DNA of 64,000 nucleotides from Isoetes taiwanensis (Eukaryota; Streptophyta; Lycopodiopsida; Isoetales; Isoetaceae), in assembly GCA_021234155.1 (NCBI GenBank), contig JAJEKV010000074.1, positions 2,922,877 through 2,986,876 of the forward strand, written 5' to 3'. A model generated the notes under the pieces. It saw only the letters and a program-made list of their open reading frames with translations. It was not told the DNA's origin and searched no databases. The position numbers and the translations under genes are program-made. Positions 12,166 to 23,433 of this stretch are shown one piece after another. The first letter of the stretch is position 1. The number at the start of each line of letters is the position of its first letter.

Positions 12166-14239
12166 TAAACACTTCTTAACTAAATGCATGATATGACCAC
12201 AATTGAACAAATTTGTGAAGCAAAGAATGACAATAGACCACTCAAGCAAACAAAACACTCAAGCTAGATATATTTTATAAGCTCTGATATTGGTGTTCTT
12301 TAGTTTTGATGCTTGAACACAGAACCCTCTAATGGGAAGCACTGAACATTATAGTTGCAGCATAATATAATTTTCTTAGCCATTCCAAGACATGAGAAAA
12401 GCAACGTCTGAACAACATGCACAGAGAAGAGAGCAACACCTTCCTATAATTGCAGAGAGATAAAGGAAGTCATGGACTCTAGAAATGGCCAAAAAATAGT
12501 ATGCATGTGCTTTAGAACTTATTGCCCTTGAACGCACAAAAGGGAGAAAACAATGCTCACTTAAGTCAAAATCTAGCCCATCACATACAATAAAATGCAT
12601 ACGTGAACTCATACAGAAACAGATTGGATAGGAATATTAATAAGAATTGAATCAAAATGACGCTTCGTGAATAATTGTCTCTGTATTCAATTTAGAAAAA
12701 ATAAAGAGAAAAAGTACCATGAGGTTGACGTATACTTCCTTGGCACCTTATCCTCAACAACTTCCTGTCACGCGACTCACTGCAGTTTTGCAATAAATCT
12801 CCACAGCTGACTAATGCATGAAGCTATAAATCAGGCAGTAAGCCAAAAAGCTGCTTACCTTACATCAGAATTCCTCCAAACATTTACAATCCAATAGAAG
12901 CCCTAGAAATTTATAATCCTGAACTTGTAACAGATGCCGGATTGTAATGAAAACTTGTAATAGAAGCCGAATTTGGGGCGACAACAGACAAAGAAGGAGC
13001 TGGTTTGCAGGCAAACCAGCCAAAGCGGCTCTCTGCAGCTTTGCAAGAAATCACCACAACTGATTAAGCGCATGAAGCCGGGATGCACTATGTGTATCAA
13101 ATTTGTTCCAATTGTTGTTAGCTGAAAGGCAGATGGATATGCAACTTTTTATAAATATGCAGCTTTTAAGAATACGATATTTGATTCAATTTAATTCCAA
13201 ATTGCCTATGCTGCATGAAAGGAACTTACATTCATCTGAAGAAGCTGCAGAGCATGTTCAATATTCTTCCTACTGCAAACTACTTTCGAGCTTTGTCTCC
13301 ATGCCATTGCCATACATGAAATTCGGAAACCACAAAGCGAATGCAGTTGGGCTGATGCCGATCTGATGGTGATAGAGATGCATTTCTACAAAAAAATAGA
13401 AGGCCTTAGATCTTCCATTGCCAATGTTGCAAACAGAGCATGGAGAACAATCTCTAGAACCTCTATAAATCAAGGTGAGTGGGCATGATATCTAAATGGT
13501 CATAGGTCTGAATGCCTGTTTTATGAGAAGCCAAGTTGTCGCTTCTACAAACATAGTAATAATATAGACAATCTATGAGAAGACCAAATGTTAACTGTCA
13601 CCTCTGTTATTACCAATACCACAATACCATACCTGTATTCAAATATAATGTTTCTACAACAAATAGCAAAATCAAAGCCTATGCTGCACCCTGTAAGAAT
13701 ATGGCTGTGATATTCAAAGTCCAACATGTAGAATATTAGATTTAATATTTGGGCTTTTATTTCGGTAGCAACGTATCTTACATGTATATGGGTGCAGGAC
13801 CTAGAATCAAATGTTTATTTTGCTATTTCTCTTTTTGCTTCCATGATATAGATAGACTTTTTGCATGCACAATGCGGATCTAGCATTCTATGGAATAAGC
13901 ATACAAAGTATCTCCTTTCTTATTCTTTTTTTTTCTTTGCCAAACCAAGTTTAAAAGAATATTAACCGGAGAGGATACTCATCTCCATTTATGAAGAAAA
14001 AGATCCTAACATGAGATAAAGGCAACTTCTTAGAAATTCTTAGATGCCATTTTCATAGTAACTTATCTGTAGCTCTTTTTTGCACGTGTTGCTATTTTTG
14101 CAGATGTGAATTCTATGAAGAATCCTGCATTATAATGCTTGAAACAATCATACATTCTAATTCCAGAAACAACCTAAAAGAAAAAACAGAATTCCAATTT
14201 CTGAAAATAGTATGATGCATTGACAAAATAAACACTTAC

Positions 14240-15150
14240 CAAATGATCATGTCCACACATTGACAGCAATGTAGTAGATCCAGCAAAACCAGACCTCCAG
14301 ACACAGAGCAGCTGCATCCCAAATGCAACAGATTATCATTCCACCACTAGCCAACTGCTGTCCAGAAGGTGACCATTTCAACCCACAAACTTCCTGTTCA
14401 TGGGCTACAAAATCTGCTTGTGACATGCTCCTAATAATTCTCACTGCAAGAGTATATAAACATCATGAATATTTTTGAACTTGACCCAAAATAACAGACT
14501 TTAGCACTAACCATCATTGTTAAATATCATATTATCTCGCCCACCAGTGCTGAGAATTGGACCATTCCATGCAAGGCTACCTACTCTAGCAGAATGGGCT
14601 TTAAGGGATCGAACCTGCATTGACCATTAAACAAATCAGGTTAAGAAACCATGGAGAAATAACACTACAGACTAAACCAAAGAGTACTGACCTGCCGAAG
14701 AGAGAAAGAATCCCATAGCTGAACAACAGAGTTATTTAAACCAACTGCAATATGTTTTCCATCAGGGCCCCAGGCCACACTAGTCACAGGACCAACCTCA
14801 TCACTGCATGAGCTCTTCGATGGAACTGGTTGTAGCATTCCAGAGGTAAACAGTGTTTCCCAGTGCAACAGCCACAACATTGTTACTGCTCCAATCCAGA
14901 AGATTAAAATAATAGTCATCAAGAATTTCTGGCGCATCCAGAGTCCGTTCTGCAGCTTGGGGGATATGGCGGAATGCTCTTTTTCTGTTTTTGGGCACCT
15001 AATGAGGCATTCTCAGAATAAAGGAAGTCTCGTTGAGATCCTTCTGGAGGAGGAGGAGGCTTGCCCCTGCGATCTTCTTCCTTCGTAACAGCAACAGGGC
15101 TGACCGAGAGTTTACTGGCAGCAGCCAGTTTGGAGCAGTCACCAGCATAT
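14240..15150 (-). pseudogene. CDC20: CDC20 cell-cycle WD40 protein, 5' part (left copy)
   Basis: CDC20 activates the anaphase-promoting complex and brings it substrates through a seven-blade WD40 propeller. Minus-strand exons with good borders: about 15150-14692 ([60 protein letters not shown]), 14614-14512 ([24 protein letters not shown]), 14443-14240 ([35 protein letters not shown], then a degraded HIWDAAA end). This covers blades one to about four. The remaining blades and the C-terminal IR tail were not seen in the following 6.6 kb. The start codon and the N-terminal destruction-box region were not placed, and frameshifts break the first exon. The family (CDC20 over FZR/CDH1) is chosen from the [10 protein letters not shown] and NNS.VQLWD patterns. 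Confidence 0.75.
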
Positions 15151-15229
15151 CCTAGGGATATGCTGGCATATACCTGGATATACCCACAAACCCACATAAA
15201 CGAGGGTTTGCCCCCCTAGGGGCAACCCA

Positions 15230-16150
15230 AAAAACTAAGTGGTATCTATTGCTCAATAGAACACCTCATAGAGTCACGATTATATAAGAGAGGAGCATAA
15301 CAGCGTCTCAACTGTTATTTCAACATTTAATCTTCGCTTGTGTTGTCCGTCAATACATTGTTCTCTATGCACAACTAGACAAACATTTCAAAAATATCAA
15401 AAATTCCTTTAGTGTAGAACACATGAAATAGTTGCGGGATAGATTTTTCGTGTCTATCAGCTTTATTTAATACAAGGATCGTCTTCTAATGCGTTCCTTT
15501 AAGCTCTTCTCCGACATTTGAAGTTGGATTATAGGGCCAAATTTAATGTTATTTAGTGCATAGCTTTTCTAGCTCTCCAAATGTTCTTTGCCTTATCCAT
15601 GCATCATGCATCAGCCCAAAATTATACTCTAGAAATAGTGTAATCCAAAATGGTAATCTATGGAATCTCGCTATATCGTAAAAGAATCTCTGTGAATCTT
15701 CATAAAGTCCTTGGGAATGTAGGGAATTTTGGAGAATCTAAGGTAACCCTCATAGAATCTAAGGAAATTTTATAAAATCTAAGGGAACCTTGCTACTCGC
15801 CTACCCAACCTTCGCACTATGAAACATGCTAAAATTGGAACATGATCATAACAACGATGGCGGCACCTTCATTGAATTTAATGGAATCTCCATAAAGTCT
15901 AAGGGAACCTCACAAAATATAAGAGGATCTAAAAAGAATCTAATGGAATCTCATAAAATTTAAGAGAACTTGAATCCTATAATAAGGAAATCTAGTAAAA
16001 AGGAGAATCTTCATAAATTCTTAGAAAACTAGAACATGGACAAACTAGAACATGTACACGCTAGAATATGCAAGTAGGATGATTAAAAACTTGTATATTT
16101 ATGTTAATTTTATAACAAAATTTACATTCCTCATAAGACAGGATAGAAAA
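15230..16150. repeat. Degenerate AATCTAAGG-rich region (left copy)
   Basis: From about 15655 to 16030 the words GAATCTAAGG, GGAATCTC and CATAAAATCTAAGG recur many times at irregular spacing of roughly 15-30 bases, suggesting an old, eroded short tandem repeat. The rest of the interval shows nothing I can name. The region precedes the LINE body and could belong to its 5' end. Confidence 0.55.
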
Positions 16151-16152
16151 AA

Positions 16153-19100
16153 TTGTCACATATAGGCGGGGGTTACCTCATTACTTTCATGTCTATAGTT
16201 TTATCATCTTCTCTAACCCGAGTTACTATAGGAATAGGGCAAAACCTTCTTCTTCCCAAGATTAGATACTATTCAGACGGTATAGCCACTTTCTATGCTA
16301 GAAAGGACTTGGGAGGTATCCCACCTTTAGTAGATGATCTAACAAATGACCCTATCATTCCTCGAGTCCCAATGACATTTCAAGAATGCATAAAATCAAT
16401 TGATGCTTCCAATTGATCACTGGATGAATTGAACAACAAAGGGATAGACTCTGAGAAATGTCAAAGTGAGATGAAGGCTGTGAAGGAAGAATTGTAGGTA
16501 ATCAAAAGCGATCTAAAAGAAATGAAGTCCGGGATTAGATGAAGTAAAGGAGACATTGAAGAAGATTTGTCTCAATCGAGATGGATTACAGACAAACCGA
16601 ACCAAGGCAAATAGTAGCACAAATCACCTCAAATTTGAAAACAAGGTGAAATCTCTGTTTGCACAAAGACAAAGAGAGACTTTTGGAGTAAGAGGAAAGG
16701 ACTGACTGAAAAATCTTCTTATTCTTTGAAGGAAGAAGAAGGTGAGAACATTAATGAAATCGTTGATATCTTTTTTAGAGAATACATGCATTTTGGTAAA
16801 TCCGAGTGTGGTTTTCTTGAAGAATTGGCGAGAAAGAGCCGGATGGCAAAAATAGATTAGTATTGCTTTGAAATTTGTCTCAATTGAAGCTACGAACAAG
16901 GGTGATCAATATAGAAGTCATTTGAAGGCTGAAACTTTGGTTAAATGATGACTTAACCATGAGGCAGAAAGAGAGGAAGCTGACTCTTAGATGAAGTAAA
17001 AAAACTAAGAGATGAAGGCAAAATGCTTATATTGTCCAATAATAAGATTGGTTGTTCACAATAGGGGCATAGGAGCGGCAGCCTCCGTGCTTCTAATGGG
17101 GGAAATGTACATGGACTAAATGAAAAATACCATCATCAAATAGCGATGCTTTATTTCAAAAATATGACATTTTGGCTTTAAGGAAACATGGAAACCGAAC
17201 TAGCAGTTACTAGCAATTCTTGGCTTTGAGATTATTGATTCAGCCTAGAATTTCATTGGAAACTTGAGAAGGAGATGGAAGGGTAGCTTGCTATGCAAAG
17301 AAAGACATTGTAAAATCAATCACAATAGATAGATAGATATTATTTTTAAAGAAGGATGAAAATGCCGCGGTATGTGCGGCTGAAAATTAAACAAAGCGAG
17401 GACCATCGTGTACATGGCAATTTGCAATACACCTGCTTGATATATACAAATAAAGGTTTAAGTGCAGATGATCTTTTTCTTCATTTAGCCTCCGATGTAT
17501 TGACATATAAACAAAAAAATCAGTTTTCATAGTAGGTGATTTTGAATGAGACAACAATAAACAAGCCACATTGTTGTCGGGGAAGGCAATGAATTGTGGC
17601 TAAATGAGCTTAAATCGGAAAACAGGATATGGCTACAAACATCCATGGATACCATCTAGAATAAGATGGGAAGGCATGTTCTTGCACTATGTGAATCATC
17701 CGATATGATAATTTACAATGTATGAAAAATATCCTAGCTCCGCAGGATTTACATGTTACCAACCCAATGGTTCTAGCAATGTGGATCTGCTAATTGATGA
17801 ACCAAAAAGTTTATAGCTTGTGAGACTTCCTTGATTATAGACAGAAATCTAGACTCGGACCATGCTCCTGTACATTTGCTTGGATATGAAATCACGGCAA
17901 AGATATGCTACCAAAGAATGCCACAATAGAAACTAAGATTGAGCTATAAATTAGCTTCAAAGTATGAAGATATGTTATTAAAAAAGGAAAACATAACATG
18001 GGAAGGTGGCTTAGGCAATTATGCATATTAGGAGTTTGGTATAGGATGCCAGCATCCTCTGTTTTGCTATACAACCCGCAGGAAAAGAAAACGAGATAAA
18101 ATGGTTTGATAAAGAATGTTTGGAAACAAAGATGATGTTTAAGTAGACTAAGAGATGCAAGATTTGAAACATTACAAAATATAGCGAAAAGAAAAAAAAG
18201 AATGGTTCTTGCAAACCATCAAGAGATAATAATGATGAGCAAGATAAGACCAAAAGGATTTTCAATAGGTTCAAAAAAACGTACGGAGACCGCACATTCA
18301 AAGAGATGATCTCTTTGGATTGGGAAAACCTTATATCGCACTGCGGTGTACAAGGTTTTCATTTAATTATGAAAAATCATTGCTTTTACTAGCAGATGTA
18401 GTGATAAAGCTTAAGACCATGGCAAAATGGCGAGCATGTGACTCAAATGGAAACATCCCATAGAACTTTTGAAATGACGAGGATCTAAATTACATGCGGA
18501 TCTATGTAACGATGCCTTTGAAAAATGCGTTCACGATGCATGGTGCTTAAATAGGGGTTATACTATCCCTAAAATTTGGTAGTAAAGAAGATGCATAACT
18601 ATCGGACCATCTTGGTGAGTAATGTGTTGCTAAATTCTTTGCATCTATGCTTGAAAGCGAATGTTGTCTTCATGGGATGTACAAAAATGATATTTGAGAA
18701 ACATTTTGTCAGTGAGGAGTTTTAGAATTGATCATTCCAATCTCGACCATTTAGTTACTAGGTATTGTCTGAAGGTACAAAGGGTGTAAAAAAGATTGTT
18801 TGCCTTTATAGATCTCACAAAAGCCTTTGATACGAGTTAAGAAGCGGATCTTGCTCCGCAAGGTTGGAAATGCTCCAAATCGGAAAGAACTTCATCATGT
18901 AGTCTGCATGCTTGTATGGCCCGAGTACTAGTAGAACTATACTTTCCATTTCTGAGGGCGGAAAAAGTCTGTAATACGATGGGTTAACAAGGTGCCCTTG
19001 CTCTTTAACTTTTCGCATTGTTCATATGAACTAGAAAAATTGGATGACCGGGTTTCAGTCCAGTGGAGAGGTATGTCTTCTGGCTTTACTTTTGCGATGA

Positions 19101-20345
19101 CATTGTATTGGTTTCAAGGAATGCAACTAGGCTACACCCACATTTAGATGTGTTATGTGCCTTTTGTAAAACAAAAAGCATAGGGTCAATTATAAGTCAA
19201 AGATAAAGTGCAAAAGAGGCCGAGGATAACACGATATTTTATGCGGTGGTGTTCCCACTTGAACAAATAAGAAGTATAAATGCCGGAATTGAAGTGACGA
19301 ATAATTATAGTGGACATTCATGACTCAAAAGCGTGCATCGGGTGGTCTCGAGCATTTTATAGATGATGTATCGGTGTAGATCAACAATTTTGAGCATTGG
19401 CGATTATGAAACTCGCCCGTGGGTGCAAGTAAAAACATTTTCTTCTTTATGGAAGTCTTGTTTGGGGATTTGTCTTTAAAGGATGGAGAGACATAGAAGA
19501 TACAAAAAGATTTTTAATAGTGAATTGGAAGGTAAACCCATATTGTATGATGTCAAAACATGTTTAATAATTTTAAATTGAGGTATCAGCAAGTAACCAT
19601 CTCGTATGTTGATAGAGTTCAAGCCATGACACATCGATTACTATAATATCAGCTCCTTTTGCATAAATACCTAGCGGTTGGGGGGACTTCATATGTGGTT
19701 TTTTACCGCTATTTTGGGTGTTTTTCAAAAATTGAGATATTCCTTTCACCATACGCTCGAATAGTTACAAACATTGACATGCAGCATCAAGATACTTTAA
19801 GGGAAGCGCTTATGCGCAAAGAAGTGAACCACAGACTCAGACTATCATACTTCATTGTAAAGGCGGAAAACGATGGGCAAGGAAATGTAATGATGATGAT
19901 GCTGGCCAAGATTCCGTAAATTTGAAGAGATAAATGATTAAGTGGTTGCACGAAGCGATTCACAAATCAGGGCAAGTAGGTGATGAACATGACGGAAAAT
20001 AAGTTTTACCTCACGAACTAATGATCCGTTGGAGTGTAAAGAGCAATCTGTCTACTCTCAAGCATATTAGCGTAAGGAAAACGATGCTTATCTCTGTAAA
20101 ATGAGATTACGGTCTCATCATTTGTGTATCGAGACCTGAAGGTGGGAATAATACACCCCGTGAATGAGGTAGTTTTTGTCCTAGTTGTTTAGATTTAGCA
20201 ATTGAAGAGTGAACTTTTCACTCTTATATGTATTTTTGACATTGATGGCGTTTCTAGACCATGCCAAAGAATTGATTTGAGATTTCGCCATAGAGGCCCG
20301 GGGCCTAAAATGGCTTGATCAATAAATTAAATTAAATTAAATTAT
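16153..20345 (+). mobile_element. LINE (non-LTR retrotransposon) remnant, left copy
   Basis: A decayed element on the plus strand. A first frame (16153-16416) is followed by lysine- and glutamate-rich, coiled-coil-like translation to about 16600, as in LINE ORF1. The endonuclease part is suggested by translations around 17440-17890 (VGD near 17538, CYQPNGSSNVD near 17760, SDHAP near 17860). Reverse transcriptase traces are LTKAFD near 18825, ACLYG near 18910, and DDIVLVSRNATG near 19095, the last matching the catalytic Y/FADD box in which the aspartates are kept. The 3' end is a short repeat AATTAAATTAAATTAAATTA at 20324-20343, a typical plant LINE tail. Many stops and frameshifts make it inactive. 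The 5' border is uncertain. Confidence 0.75.
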
Positions 20346-21024
20346 CCAACTCCTTATCAGTTCCGGCCCAAACTGGAGAGGAGCCAAGGCCATAATGGCC
20401 ACCCTTATTAAAAGAACTTTATTTTGTCGTGGAAACTATAAACCACTACAAGTAACTCCGCATCTAAGTACTTCCATATGCACCATAGCGATCTATCGAC
20501 CAGTGCAAGTTGGGTAATATTCCTACCGGTTTGCTAAAATGGCCTGAGTAAAACCCCAGGCCCAACGGATGTGACTAACCCAACCCTTAAGTCTCCTATA
20601 TGTATTAAAAGAATGTGTTCCATTGTCCTACCCGCTTCCACAACCTAATGGACATAGTCATGCCCATTTACTCCCCTATTCAACGGCACTATGTCATACT
20701 ACATAACCCTCTCATGCGTAACGCAACAAAAGAATTGTATCTTCCTCGGAGCATCAAGAGGTCCAATCGATAGCAGCTCCTGGTCTCATCTTGATTTAAG
20801 CTCACTGTCCGCAACCCCAGTGGGGATTGTGGCATGTTAATATCCTCATCTCCTCCCAACACCGATGACGGAATTCAGTCCAAGAACCAACGATCATTTG
20901 GTTCACAGATGGCCCAGCCTTTTAGTAACCCTTATACCACTTAATGAAGACTGAGGGTGAACCAAAGGCTAATGGGAGCAGGTCTTTCATATTTGTGTAT
21001 TCCAAAATAGACTCCAATTAAGCC
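20346..21024. other. Short stretch without recognised gene (left copy)
   Basis: Lies between the LINE tail and the miniature LTR element. No coding or RNA feature was recognised. Confidence 0.6.
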
Positions 21025-21995
21025 TGCTAGGAAACAAAACAGAGAGAATTCAGAAGAATAAAATGTATTGATTAGAGGAAAACCGGTTGGACAGATCCCA
21101 ACCGTAGCTAAGGAATATATAACATAGATATGAAGGGATGTGCTCTAGCCGGTGGATCGATGCAGCCCAAGAGGCATCTCTAATCGCCGTGACTCGACGA
21201 GCCCTCCGTGTGTATGGTGAGGATGAGGATCATCTCATCTCAACACTTTTGATCCTCAGATTAACAAGAATCAAGGCAAGAGCCTTCAGACAACTCCCTT
21301 CAAATCGCAGCGTCACGTAATCAACAAACCTCTCGACCACCCGTCATAGCCAGCTTCTCTTCTGTGGATGGAGTCTTAAGCAACAAACCGGAGTCTCTAA
21401 GACAAGCTCTTGAATGTACCGCTGCTTCATCTCAATAAGAAATTCTTCATGATCTAAATACCACAAGCACAAGATGCCTTCACCAAAGAGCATCTATATA
21501 TCCTAATGGCATGCATCCAATCTTCTTGGATGGATTGGCAAGGGAATGCATACATAGACCACGCCCAATTCCCTTATTACAAATCACCGAAGGTTCCTCC
21601 CTCACCCGCCCCGCCTGCTGTTGGCCTCCATCTCCATGAATCACGAAAGTGCCCAAAGACGCCTCGGCTCGATACCATGTTAGAAATGTAAATGGTAGAG
21701 AAATAATAAGAATAAAATGTGCTGATCAGAGGAAAACTGCTGATGTATCTCAACCGTAGCCCAGCATGAATATATAGCATAGATATGAAGGATGTGCCTC
21801 TGTGGGTGGATTGATCCACCAAGAGGCATCTCTAACCGCTGTGACTTGATCGTGCCTCTGTGTGTATGGAGGATCAGATCATTCACCTCAAATTTTTCCT
21901 CGTGTATGGTGAGGATCAGACCATCTCACCTCAAACAGCTTCTGCTTCCGCTAGTGACAAAAAAGATCTTCAGACTCTCTTCCAAGCTCCTAACA
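21025..21995 (-). mobile_element. Miniature LTR retrotransposon (TRIM-like), left copy
   Basis: Two related sequences of about 300 bases, 21025 to about 21327 and 21678-21995, flank a noncoding interior of about 340 bases. The right one starts TGTTAG and ends CTAACA, the expected inverted LTR ends. Just left of it, GGCTCGATACCA (21666-21677) is the complement of the initiator-methionine tRNA primer site TGGTATCAGAGC with one base missing, so the element points to the minus strand. The total of about 970 bases without coding capacity fits the TRIM class, although its LTRs are at the long end. Shared LTR words are CATAGATATGAAGG and CCAAGAGGCATCTCTAA. No clean target-site duplication was seen. 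Confidence 0.7.
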
Positions 21996-22809
21996 TTTTC
22001 CTTATTATAGATGCCCTCGAGTCGGATATATAAAATAGGTACTCAAATTTTCGCAGGGAAACAATGAGTGGAAAAAAGGACACTGCTCACCATCAAGTTA
22101 CTTAATGGAAGACCTGGAAGACCCAGCCCGCTTTTAAGGTTAACATGTGAGAATGCACTCAAGCAAATTTACGACCGCTTTCTATATTGGTTGAGGGTAT
22201 GCATATCGATCATCTAGAATGACTCGTGGGAAATATGTTTGATTTGTGTTGTGGCTTGAATGTCCCGCTTATTGTCACCCTGCCCCCTGTTTTCACATTT
22301 GCTTGCATAGCAGGTTACCAAGTGGATTTATATGTGAATGATATGCTAGTTACGTTTAACTATACAGGGCCAATTGTGCTTGATCTATATTCCACGCCAC
22401 TACAGAACTGAGTGCATCTTTATTGAGAAAAGCAGCAGTATTCATGAAATCAATTTGTGAAGAGCATGCTCCAAACTGGATACACTTCAATCTGAATGCT
22501 GAAAAATGCTTAATGCCAAAGACCACCTGATCGCTGGTTTAATGAAGCATGTTGAGACTAAATAAAAATCTTAATGGTATCCCAAAAAGTACAAGCAAAA
22601 AAATTGCAGATGATCCTTTTGAGCTACTAAAATATAGGTAATTGTTTGTCACCCATAAAATGAAATGCATATGATTCTCGCCATCCTTGCAGCAGGAAGA
22701 ACCTATAACTCATGAAAAAGGCCTTTAAATTACTTTCTATATACTGTCATAAAAAGTCCCCAAAACCTTCAATCGATCAGATACTAAGTTAGTCTTCCTC
22801 CAAAGCAGA

Positions 22810-23433
22810 CTATATTGTTGTCCTTTGGGGTGATCTGTCCTTCAACCACATATATATAGGAATCACACATAGTATGTTGATGCAAATGACGCCAGAAGAA
22901 ATCTGTAGGCAAAAACGAAGGGGTGGGATTGAAGCAGCTCGTACATCTCAGCCTTTTGGTCCAAGCTAAAGTAGAGAAAAATTACATAAAGTGCATTAGC
23001 TTTCCATGAAAAATGTAGAACAAAACCCAACAGGATACTTAGTCTGTAGTGAGTTCCGAGCTTAAATATTCAAATCTAGGTTTTCCAGCACTAAAAGTAA
23101 AAATTTGTAATTTGCATACTGAATGTTCACTTACTTTTTTAATGTGAAGTGCCTTCCAATGGTGATAAAACATTGCTTAAATCTGTCATTAAGATATTTA
23201 TCAATATCTGCAATGGTGAGTCTCTCTGGTGTTGGCTTAATTCCTGTGACAGAAACATCCTATAACTGCTTGCCTGCGTACTGATACCATTTTGGACCTA
23301 TCCTTTAATCAGAACATCTTTAAAACCCGCCTTTGTGAACCATTCTATACCCTCTTGTTGGAAATAGGCATCCAGACATCTGCAAAGAACTTTGACAACC
23401 AGTAAAAGTTGGATGTACTGGTCCAATTAAACA
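22810..23433 (-). pseudogene. VTE3: MPBQ/MSBQ methyltransferase, truncated 3' part (left copy)
   Basis: Minus-strand remains of the gene that is complete at 50412-52232. The last exon (22965-22810) reads as a hydrophobic helix followed by DQITPK and a stop, matching the C-terminal membrane anchor of the family. Part of exon 2 (23433-23208) covers the segment from the VHPTFW region to the end of the exon. Homology stops inside exon 2 and the first exon is absent, so no active enzyme can come from this copy. The exon 2 donor is CAG-AT here instead of CAG-GT, a further loss unless it is a read error. This is a by-product of the large duplication. Confidence 0.88.

Larger units (their letters stand above)
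7597..14239. other. Stretch without recognised gene between KASII and CDC20 (left copy)
   Basis: About 6.6 kb in which no protein family or RNA gene was recognised. The short open frames here are mostly under 105 codons and broken in the other copy. It holds a pentanucleotide TATTC run (10237-10266), a tandem repeat of about 112 bases (11960-12165), and two imperfect 50-base direct repeats (12776 and 13030). If CDC20 is complete, its missing last exons would have to lie in this interval on the minus strand; none was seen by eye. Confidence 0.6.
1..23433 (+). repeat. Large direct duplication, left copy
   Basis: This stretch recurs in the same order and orientation at 27596-51051. Window base 1 pairs with 27596, the KASII start codon at 4552 with 32072, the CDC20 exon border at 14240 with 41707, the LINE tail at 20321 with 47840, and the last shared base 23433 with 51051. 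The offset drifts only between about 27467 and 27618, so the difference is made of many small indels and no large insertion. The left edge is outside the window. The right edge is a sharp loss of similarity after GTCCAATTAAACA inside VTE3 exon 2. Confidence 0.97.
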
